Assembly: GCA_029582265.1 (NCBI GenBank) | Contig: CM055830.1 | Span: 32,529,172 to 32,593,171, forward strand | Source of the DNA: Zoroaster sp. YZ-2022 | Lineage: Eukaryota; Echinodermata; Asteroidea; Forcipulatida; Zoroasteridae | Direction of reading: 5' to 3' | DNA length: 64,000 nucleotides | Part shown: positions 47,603-56,499 of the stretch, in pieces | How positions within the stretch are numbered: the first letter of the stretch is position 1 | Layout of the letters: the number at the start of each line of letters is the position of its first letter | The notes under the pieces: model-generated | The model's database searches: none | Told to the model about the DNA's origin: nothing | What the model saw: only the letters and a program-made list of their open reading frames with translations | Position numbers and translations under genes: made by a program

Positions 47603-48296
47603 CTTGAAATTAAACATGGCTGCCTCCATGAATCTGGAACCAACCAATCAGCAGTCAGAACAGAGTTCAAATCATGTGATGGATATGTTAAACAGTATTT
47701 GCTAATTTTACTACAAAATACATATATATGCATACACACTGTATTGTAGATGAAACTACATTTTAATTTGAAAAAGGCAATTTCTGAATTTGATTTTTAA
47801 AATATTTATGTTACAGAGAGTAATTAGTACAAATTTTACATAATATAGGAGCAGATTTACCAGAAAAGGTGACTTAATTGACACAAAATCATTGTATGAT
47901 AGTATTTTGGACATTCTTAAAAAGTGTACTTAATTCTTTAAAAAAGGCAGTGTACACAATTGCACCAAACATGCTTTACTGGTTTTTTCAGGTCAACAAT
48001 AAGGATAGATCATAGGATTAGGATAATTCTTTAAGTGCATTATTTAAGCGAACAAAAAGTAACGATATTTATGTAACAAGTATAACCCCTTTGTTACTTG
48101 TGAAATGCTTAATTTCACAGTAAATCAGTGTGTACAGATGTACAATAATAAATTCAATTATGCATACTTCTCACAGACGTTTTAAGAGAATAAACTAGTG
48201 GTTTTTCCATGTAAACATATCCTTTTGACCTCACTGGGTTTATATGTTTGTCTGTCTATCTTTGACCAGTGTCTTTGGCGTGAAGTCAAAAAGTTT

Positions 48297-48617
48297 AGGC
48301 AAAAAAAGGTCTCCGGTTTTTGTCTCCGCGCGCGTCGCCCGCCTCAGACCCGCGTGTCGGCTTTTTTTGCTTTGCTATGAAACGATGCTATGAAACGACT
48401 ATTTTTTTAACATAGGGGTATGAACGTTTGCCCGATTTGTGAGGCCTCTCTTAGCCACCATACTTGGTATATGGGAAATTTGGTCCCTACGTATACAATG
48501 TATCACGTATTTCCCTGTTGGCAAAAACAAACAAACAAAAACAGATGGCCGAAAAAAGCGATTTTGAAGCCTACTGATGACCAGAAACCGGAGACTTTTA
48601 CGCTGATTTTCTTGGCC
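48297..48617. mobile_element. MITE family E, copy bordering the palindrome
   Basis: From GGTCTCCGGTTTTTGTC to AGAAACCGGAGACTTTTACG. It ends about 60 bp before the left edge of the giant palindrome at 48675. Confidence 0.65.
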
Positions 48618-49159
48618 GCTGGTCCTTCGGTGTTGATTTCGAAAGGTGCAATGGAAGCGCACCGCCAACGGCGAGAGCGGAGAAAGGTTTTCAAAACCGA
48701 AGATTGGGGCCCAATTTTTTCAATCCATATTACGAAAAAAAATAAGATAAATTAAACCGACAAGGGCGAGTTAAATTATACCCAGATATCGGCCTATTCT
48801 GGAACTGTCACTGGATTATCTTTTTAATGTACAGCAACCCTTGATATCGGTGTTGGAAAATAGCACACGGTTAAAATGCTTCTCGTACCCGTTGCCTTAT
48901 CCAGATGAGCTCTCATTGGACGATTCCCATTTGCACACATGTACTTACTACTTCTGGGTGATTGAATCGCATTCGACTTGGCATGTTTAATTCTAAAGTT
49001 TTTTTTTCAATTGAATGTATTTAATTTAAAGTATTTAATTTAATTTTCAAAGCTGTGCGACTTCCACCACCAGATCTTACGAGAGCCTTTATACTCTAAC
49101 AGCATGTTGGAGTGAGTCCTCTGCATAAATACTTAGATTTCCCTTCCATTGTCAGGTGA

Positions 49160-49826
49160 ATCGGTAGCGTGGTTGTTAAGCCGATGATTTCAGCGTAAGG
49201 GATCCTGGTTCAAATCCCAGTGGAGCCATTGTTTTAAATTTATAAATGGTTACGATATCACGATTATTGAAGAAGTTTGAAATTCAGAGCTAACTACCAG
49301 CACGAATTGATGGCGTAGTTGTTAAGTTGATTGGGTATCAGTGCAAAGCACACTGGTTCGAATCTTGGTGGCCCAAATATTTTAAATTTTAAATGGTTAC
49401 GCAATCTCAATAATTTAAATGGTTTAAAATTCCTATCAAACTACCAACAGGGATTGGTGGCGCAAGCCACAAACACTGGGTTTCAGTGCAGGTGACCTGG
49501 GTTCGAATTCCAGTGGCGCCGTTATTTTAAATTTTAAATGGTTACGCAATTACAATAATTTAAATGGTTTAAAATTCCTGTGTACTACCAACAGGGATAG
49601 GTGGCGCAAGCCACATGCGCTGAGATTCAATGCAGGCGACCTGGGTTCGAATCCCAGTGGCGCCACTTTTTTAAATTTTAAATGACTACGCAATCACGAT
49701 TTATTTAAGTAGTTTAAAATTCAACTCCAGATACCAACAGGATAAATGGCGCGAGCCGTTAGTCCACTGGGCTGTCAATTGCGGCAGTTCCAGGCTGGTA
49801 CGTCCGGGTTCGAATCCTGCTCCTGA
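49160..49826 (+). repeat. Array of five tRNA-like units, left palindrome arm
   Basis: Five units about 143 bp apart each carry an A-box-like (TGGCGYARNY) and a B-box-like (GGTTCRAATCC) sequence at tRNA spacing. B boxes are at 49207, 49355, 49500, 49644 and 49807. The units differ in the loop between boxes but share AT-rich linkers containing TTTAAATGGTTACGCAAT. A T-arm can be drawn (CTGGG-TTCGAAT-TCCAG in unit 3), but the first seven bases do not pair with the 3' end, so these are tRNA-derived RNA polymerase III promoter-like units and not working tRNA genes. Unit 5 has a longer inter-box region, like a class II (Leu/Ser) tRNA. Confidence 0.7.
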
Positions 49827-50339
49827 AACACAGAGACATGGCAGCTGCTGGCTGCGGCAATGGCTTGGGGACCGCCATGTCTCTCCCCTGAAGGTTAGAG
49901 CGTGGAGGAAATGTACGGACGGGGGAGAAAAGGAGGGACCGGGAGGGTAGCGACCTCCCAGAAGGGTGCTATGGTGATCATCATACCGGGGTGTCTCGGA
50001 CTTTGAGTCATCCGAATACCTGGTCGACACTCTGACTAACTCTCCGCACTTTTTTACAATAATTTTTATTTCTTTTTAATTTATTTATTTATTTTATTTT
50101 TATTTTTTATTTTTTTAATCAATCGAATCCCAGCGGTGCCGTTTTTCATTTCGAATGGTTACGCATTCACGATTTATTTCAGTAGTTTAAAATTCAATTA
50201 AACTTGATTTATTTCTATATAAATTTATTATACATATATAAATAAGCAAATCAACCCAAGCATAATGCAATAAGCTAATACAATAAGCTAATGGAAAACA
50301 CCTTGTGTTCCCAAGTATTTTATCTTCCACAAGTAATAA

Positions 50340-51655
50340 TATGGGTGTATTCTGCAGTGGCTGTATTCTGCAGACCAAGTGGTTCATTCTGTGAAATTTA
50401 GGATAGAATTGGAGACAACTTTTTTTCGCGGTCAAAAAAAACCCTTGTCGTTTTTTCCAAATTTGGCCTAAAAAGGCCTTTTTTCAAAATGATTAATACT
50501 TGCTGGAGAAGACGTAACAGAGTGCCTAGAAGACATTTGTGGTAATTTGAGTCGCCTATCTTTTCAACCTTTTAAGAAAATCAATATTTTATGAAACAAT
50601 ATAGGTAAAATTTCAAAATTTTAAACTTGTCCAAACAGGCTGTAACTCGGTGGCTGTATTCTGCAGACACATTGGTTCATTCTGTGTAATTTTGAAGCGA
50701 ATCGGAGACAATTTTTTTTCGAGGTGAAAAAAAACGACAAGGGGTACCCCTTGTCGTTTTTTCCAAATTTCGCCTAAAAATATCATTTTTTCAAAATGAT
50801 TAATACTTGCTGGAGAAGACGTAACAGAGTGCCTAGAAGACATTTGTGGTAATTTGAGTCGCCTATCTTTCCAACCTTTTAAGAAAATCAATATTTTATG
50901 AAACAATATAGGTAAAATTTCAAAATTTTAAACTTGTCCAAACAGGCTGTAACTCGGTGGCTGTATTCTGCAGACACATTGGTTCATTCTGTGTAATTTT
51001 GAAGCGAATCGGAGACAATTTTTTTTCGATGTCAAAAAAACAAGGGGTACCCCTTGTCGTTTTTTCCAAATTTGGCCTAAAAATGACATTTTTTCAAAAT
51101 GATTAATACTTGCTGGAGAGACGTAACAGAGTGCCTAGAAGACATTTGTGGTAATTTGAGTCGCCTATCTTTCCAACTTTTTAAGAAAATCAATATTTTA
51201 TGAAAAAATATAGGTAAAATTTCAACATTTTAAACTTGTCCAAACAGGCTGTAACTCGGTGGCTGTATTCTGCAGACACATTGGTTCATTCTGTGTAATT
51301 TTGAAGCGAATCGGAGACAATGTTTTTTCGATGTCAAAAAAACAAGGGGTACGTACCCCTTGTCGTTTTTTCCAAATTTCGCCTAAAAATATCATTTTTT
51401 CAAAATGATTAGTACTTGCTGGAGAGACGTAACAGAGTGCCTAGAAGACATTTGTGGTAATTTGAGTCGCCTATCTTTCCAACTTTTTAAGAAAATCAAT
51501 ATTTTTATGAAAAAAATATAGGTAAAATTTCAAAATTTTAAACTTGTCCAAACAGGCTGTAACTCGGTGGCTGTATTCTGCAGACACATTGGTTCATTCT
51601 GTGTAATTTTGAAGCGAATCGGAGACAATTTTTTTAGAGTGTGACAAACGACACC
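50340..51655 (+). repeat. Tandem ~305-bp repeats, about four copies, left arm
   Basis: Successive copies of TGTAACTCGGTGGCTGTATT start at 50641, 50949, 51250 and 51558 (spacing 308, 301 and 308). A partial, more diverged unit precedes them. Each unit contains a KpnI-centred palindrome based on GACAAGGGGTACCCCTTGTC; in the 50729-50762 copy it is perfect over 34 bp. Poly-T and poly-A stretches flank it. The right arm holds one full unit and part of another (52980-53400). Confidence 0.85.
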
Positions 51656-51662
51656 GTACCCC

Positions 51663-51935
51663 TTGTCGTTTTTCATTGTCCTAAAATTCCCAGATCGCTC
51701 TTGGGGTGACCACAGCTTTTTTCCATGCTGGCCCTACTCTTTGGAACAGTCTTGCCCTCTTCCTTCGTCAAGCTTCTTCAACCAGTTCTTTCAAACAATT
51801 ACTCAAAATCTAAATCCCATTTTAATTTTGTTGAGCGCCATGAGCGTCAGTCACTACGTGATGGATTTGTGCGCTATATAAGAAACACTAGCTACTACGA
51901 CTGTAAAGGGTTTCTAATGAAGTTTTAAAAAAAAA
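51663..51935 (+). pseudogene. LINE reverse transcriptase C-terminus and 3' tail, left arm
   Basis: Although frame-shifted in this copy, translation shows RSWGDHSF, a CWPYSLEQSCPL-like frame and LLQPVLSNNYSK. This is the SFSHAGPTLWNSLP...SFKQLLK signature found at the end of CR1/L2-type ORF2 proteins. It is followed by a GCGCTATATAAGAAAC tail resembling LINE 3' ends. Its mirror copy is at 52750-52975. Confidence 0.6.
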
Positions 51936-52039
51936 ATGAATTTAATTCAAATAATTTATTTCATTCCAAAAATCATTTAGTATTATTCCCTATACTCTAA
52001 AACGTCACCAAAACAAATATTACCTTGATCCTACCCCAT

Positions 52040-52600
52040 AAACCCCCTAACCCTAATCTAACCCTAACCCCTATCCATGGTGATTTCTTGGTTTGAACCC
52101 CTGATATGGAGGATTTTTTAACCGCTTCATTTGTACACGTTGAATAGCGCGGGGTGAACCCGGGATATGGACGATTTTTAACAAGCCCATTTGTACACGT
52201 TGTATAGCGCGGGGTGAACCCGGGATATGGACGATTTTTAACAGCCCGTATTGTACACGTTGAATAGCGCGGGGTGAACCCGGGATATGGACGATTTTTA
52301 ACAAGCCCATTTGTACACGTTGAATAGCGCGGGGTGAACCCGGGATATGGACGATTTTTAACAGCCCGTATTGTACACGTTGTATAGCGCAGGGTGAACC
52401 TTCAATATCCTTCATATCGGGGGTTCACCCTGCGCTATACAACGTGTACAATACGGGCTGTTAAAGATTATCCATATCCCGGGTTCACCCCGCGCTATTC
52501 AACGTGTACAAATGAAGCGGTTAAAAAATCCTCCATATCAGGGGTTCAAACCAAGAAATCACCATGGATAGGGTTAGGGTTAGATTAGGGTTAGGGGGTT
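52040..52600. repeat. Pair of short telomere-like (TTAGGG) boxes flanking the palindrome apex
   Basis: CCCTAACCCTAATCTAACCC near 52044-52074 and its complement near 52565-52600 lie symmetrically on either side of the 60-bp repeats. Each has three to four imperfect TTAGGG units, too few to call a telomere. They mirror one another as part of the arms. Confidence 0.6.
52110..52565. repeat. 60-bp tandem repeats around the palindrome apex
   Basis: About five 60-bp units containing TTGAATAGCGCGGGGTGAAC run to 52400; about two inverted units follow the apex to 52560. Because 60 is a multiple of three, the minus strand at 52071-52415 is open and would encode a 20-residue repeat (IPGSPRAIQRVQ...LLKIVH). 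I see no start context or other sign of coding. Two unit subtypes (AAGCCCATT and AGCCCGTAT) alternate in the left arm. Confidence 0.85.
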
Positions 52601-52749
52601 TATGGGGTAGGATCAAGGTAATATTTGTTTTGGTGACGTTTTAGAGTATAGGGAATAATACTAAATGATTTTTGGAATGAAATAAATTATTTGAAAAAAA
52701 CATTAAATTCATTTTTTTTTTTTACTTCATTAGAAACCCTTTACAGTCG

Positions 52750-52975
52750 TAGTAGCTAGTGTTTCTTATATAGCGCACAAATCCATCACGTAGTGACGCT
52801 CATGGCGCTCAACAAAATTAAAATGGGATTTAGATTTTGAGTAATTGTTTGAAAGAACTGGTTGAAGAAGCTTGACGAAGGAAGAGGGGAAGACTGTTCC
52901 AAAGAGTAGGGCCAGCATGGGAAAAGCTGTGGTCACCCCAAGAGCGTAGCGATCTGGGAATTTTAGGCCAAATTT
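52750..52975 (-). pseudogene. LINE reverse transcriptase C-terminus and 3' tail, right arm
   Basis: The minus-strand frame reads RSLRSWGDHSFSHAGPTLWN, continues SLPLFLRQASSTSSFKQLLK, and then the GCGCTATATAAG tail. The motif matches the extreme C-terminus of LINE ORF2. Because both arms contain the same tail at the same relative position, the LINE fragment was present before the inversion duplication. Confidence 0.65.
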
Positions 52976-52979
52976 GGTA

Positions 52980-53400
52980 AAAAACGACAAGGGGTACAGT
53001 GTACCCCTTGTCGTTTTTTTTCACCTCGAAATTTTTTTTTCTCCGATTCGCTTCAAAATTACACAGAATGAACCAATGTGTCTGCAGAATACAGCCACCG
53101 AGTAGCCTGTTTGGACGAGTTTAAAATTTTGAAATTTTACCTATATTTTTTCATAAAATATTGATTTTCTTACAAAGTTGGAAAGATAGGCGACTCAAAT
53201 TACCACAAATGTCTTCTAGGCACTGTGTTACGTCTCTCCAGCAAGTATTAATCATTTTGAAAAAATGTCATTTTTAGGCCAAATTTGGAAAAAACGACAA
53301 GGGGTACCTCTTGTTTTTTTGACATCGAAAAAAAGTTGTCTCCGATTCTCTTCTAAATTTCACAGAATGAACCACTTGGTCTGCAGAATACAGCCACTGC
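52980..53400 (-). repeat. Right-arm counterpart of the 305-bp repeats (one to two units)
   Basis: Reverse complement of the left-arm unit, including the GACAAGGGG/CCCCTTGTC palindrome (52984-53016, with a small central insertion) and the CTGCAGAATACAGCCACCGA segment. The lower copy number than in the left arm accounts for most of the arm-length difference. Confidence 0.8.
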
Positions 53401-53929
53401 AGAATACACCCATATTATTACTTGTGGAAGATAAAATACTTGGGAACACAAGGTGTTTTCCATTAGCTTATTGTATTAGCTTATTGCATTATGCTTGGGT
53501 TGATTTGCTTATTTATATATGTATAATAAATTTATATAGAAATAAATCAAGTTTAATTGAATTTTAAACTACTGAAATAAATCGTGAATGCGTAACCATT
53601 CGAAATGAAAAACGGCACCGCTGGGATTCGATTGATTAAAAAAATAAAAAATAAAAATAAAATAAATAAATAAATTAAAAAGAAATAAAAGTTATTGTAA
53701 AAAAGTGCGGAGAGTTAGTCAGAGTGTCGACCAGGTATTCGGATGACTCAAAGTCCGGGACACCCCGGCATGGTGATCACCATAGCACCCTTCTGGAAGG
53801 TCGCTACCCTCCCGGGCCCTCCTTTTCTCCCCCGTCCGTACATTTCCTCCACGCTCTAACCTTCAGGGGAGAGACATGGCGGTCCCCAAGCCATTGCCGC
53901 AGCCAGCAGCTGCCATGTCTCTGTGTTTC

Positions 53930-54600
53930 AGGAGCAGGATTCGAACCCGGACGTACCAGCCTGGAACTGCCGCAATTGACAGCCCAGTGGACTAACGGCT
54001 CGCGCCATTTATCCTGTTGGTATCTGGAGTTGAATTTTAAACTACTTAAATAAATCGTGATTGCGTAGTCATTTAAAATTTAAAAAAGTGGCACCACTGG
54101 GATTCGAACCCAGGTCGCCTGCATTGAAACTCAGCGCATGTGGCTTGCGCCACCTATCCCTGTTAGTAATACACAGGAATTTTAAACCATTTAAATTATT
54201 GTGATTGCGTAACCATTTAAAATTTTAAAAAACGGCGCCACTGGAATTCGAACCCAGGTCACCTGCACTGAAACCCAGTGGTTGTGGCTTGCGCCACCAA
54301 TCCCTGTTAGTAGTTTGATAGGAATTTTAAACCATTTAAATTATTGAGATTGCGTAACCATTTAAAATTTAAAATATTTGGGCCACCAAGATTCGAACCA
54401 GTGTGCTTTGCACTAATACCCAATCAACTTAACAACTACGCCATCAATTCGTGCTGGTAGTTAGATCTGAATTTCAAACTTCTTCAATAATCGTGATATC
54501 GTAACCATTTATAAATTTAAAACAGTGGCTCCACTGGGATTTGAACCAGGATCCCTTACGCTGAAACCATCGGCTTAACAACCACGCTACCGATTCACCT
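53930..54600 (-). repeat. Array of five tRNA-like units, right palindrome arm
   Basis: Mirror image of the left-arm array, read on the minus strand, with complements of the B box at about 53938, 54098, 54247, 54394 and 54538. Each unit pairs with its own counterpart by inter-box sequence and not merely by family, so the whole array was inverted as a block. Small differences occur, such as GCGCTGAGATTCAATGC against GCGCTGAGTTTCAATGC. Confidence 0.7.
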
Positions 54601-55074
54601 GACAATGGAAGGGAAATCTAAGTATTTATGCAGAGGACTCACTCCAACATGCTGTCAGAGGATAAAGGCTCTCGTAAGATCTGGTGATGGAAGTCGCACA
54701 GCTTTGAAAATTAAATTAAATACTTTAAATTAAATACATTCAATTGAAAAAAAACCTTTAGAATTAAACATGCCAAGTCGAATGCGATTCAATCACCCAG
54801 AAGTAGTACATGTGTGCAAATGGGAATAGTCCAATGAGAGCTCATCTGGATAAGGCAATGGGTACGACAAGCATTTTACCGTGTGCTATTTTCCAACACC
54901 GATATTAAGGGTTGCTGTACATTATAAAGATAATCCAGTGGCAGTTCCAGAATAGGCCGATATCTGGGTATAATTTAACTCGCCCTTGTCGGTTTAATTT
55001 ATCTTATTTTTTTTCGTAATATGGATTGAAAAAATTGGGCCCCAATCTTCGGTTTTGAAAACCTTTCTCCGCTC

Positions 55075-56064
55075 AGTGTCTGTATTCTGCAGACCGAGTG
55101 GTTCATTCTGTGAAATTTAGAAGAGAATTGGAGACAACTTTTTTTCGAGGTGAAAAAAACGTCAACCCTTGTGTTTTTTTCCACTCCAAATTTGGCCTAA
55201 AAATCGAATTAAAAAAAAAAAAAGGCCTCATACTTGAAAAACGGCACCGCTGGGATTCGATTGATATTTACTATAAAAATAAAAAATAAAAATAATTAAA
55301 TTTATTGTAAAAAAGTGCGGAGAGTTACTCAGAGTGTCGACCAGGTATTCGGATGACTCAAAGTCCGGGCGAACCGGCATGGTGATCACCATATAGCACC
55401 CTTCTGGGAGGTCGCTACCCTCCCGGTCCCTCCTTTTCTCCCCCGTCCGTACATTTCCTCCACGCTCTAACCTTCAGGGGAGAGACATGGCGGTCCCCAA
55501 TCCATTGCCGCAGCCAGCAGCTGCCATGTCTCTATGTGTCAGGAGCAGGATTCGAACCCGGACGTACCAGCCTGGAACTACCACAATTGACAGCCCAGTG
55601 GACCAACGACTTGCGCCATTTATCCTGTTGGTATCTGGAGTTGAATTTTAAACTACTTAAATGAATCGTGATTGCGTAGTCATTTAAAATTTTAAATAGT
55701 GGCGCTACTGGGATTCGAACCCAGGTCGCCTGCAATGAAACCCCAGTGCCACTTGCTTGCGCCACCAATCCCGGTTGGTAGTTTGATAGGAATTTTAAAC
55801 CATTTAAATTATTGTAATTGCGTAACCATTTAAAATTTAAAATAATAGAGCCAATGGAATTCGAACTCTGGTCGCCTGCACTGAAACCCAGGTCCTGTGG
55901 CTTGCGCAACCAATCCCTGTTAGTAGTTTAAGAGGAATTTTAAACCATTTAAATTATTGTGATTGCGTAACCATTAAAAATGTTTAAAAAGTATCGCCAT
56001 TTATCCTGTTGGTATCTGGAGTTGAATTTTAAACTACTTAAATAAATCGTTATTGCGTAGTCAT
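55075..56064 (-). repeat. Third, partial copy of the palindrome arm outside the palindrome
   Basis: Immediately after the right arm, arm-derived blocks recur in the right-arm orientation: the end of a 305-bp repeat (55080-55200), the GC-rich block (55315-55530), then tRNA-like units with B-box complements at about 55550, 55713 and 55860, and a truncated linker to about 56064. The units are more diverged than those in the arms. This suggests repeated segmental duplication at this site. Confidence 0.65.
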
Positions 56065-56083
56065 TTAAAATTTAGTTTTCTAA

Positions 56084-56495
56084 ATTGTAGTTTTCTCACC
56101 AAAATCGGACGTAAGTCTTGTAGTTTTTACCCAAAAATCGTTAGGGGCAAGTCTTGGTGTTTGTTATCACCAAAATCACGAGTAAGTTTTGTATTTTTTT
56201 ATCACCAAAATCACAAGGGAGAAATTTCAAGGGCCTTAGCCTGATAGATTTGTCATCCAAGTTACTAGGGGTACGTCTTGTAGTTTGTTATCACCAAAAT
56301 CACTAGGGGTAAGTCTTGAAGTATGTTGTCACCAAAATCACTAGGGGTATTTATTGTATTCTTATCACCAAAATCTCAAGGGGAATCCCTCAAGAAAATC
56401 GTAAGGGCCTTAGCCTGATAGATTTGTCATCCAAGTTACTACGGGTAAGTCTTGTAGTTTGTTATCACCAAAATCACTAGGGGTAAGTCTTAACT
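56084..56495 (+). repeat. ~38-bp minisatellite with higher-order structure
   Basis: About ten units of AAAATCACTAGGGGTAAGTC plus TTGTAGTTTGTTATCACC. A larger unit, including GGGCCTTAGCCTGATAGATT and GTCATCCAAGTTACTA, recurs about 190 bp apart, so the array has a two-level organisation. It directly follows the third palindrome-arm fragment. Confidence 0.85.
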
Positions 56496-56499
56496 TAAA

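Larger units (their letters stand above)
48675..55074. repeat. 6.4-kb imperfect palindrome (giant foldback)
   Basis: The left arm begins GAGCGGAGAAAGGTTTTC at 48675 and the right arm ends with its complement at 55074. Marker blocks recur in exact reverse order: the ATATCGGCCTATTCTGGAAC block (48786 / 54960), five tRNA-like units, a GC-rich block (49830-50040 / 53720-53940), the 305-bp repeats, a LINE tail, telomere-like boxes and 60-bp repeats. The apex is a 21-nt loop (52401-52421) between perfectly paired 34-nt stems. The arms differ by scattered substitutions and in copy number (about four 305-bp and five 60-bp units left; one to two of each right). They are therefore old enough to have diverged, not mirror images from a sequencing read-through. 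Confidence 0.85.

Noticed and set aside
49160..49826. Functional tRNA genes
   Set aside because: A and B boxes are present, but the acceptor stems do not pair and no convincing anticodon arm can be drawn.
52040..52075. True interstitial telomere
   Set aside because: Only three to four imperfect units on each side.
48675..55074. Palindrome as a simple sequencing read-through artefact
   Set aside because: The arms differ in repeat copy number and in many bases, which a mirrored read would not give. Misassembly of a true repeat is not fully excluded.
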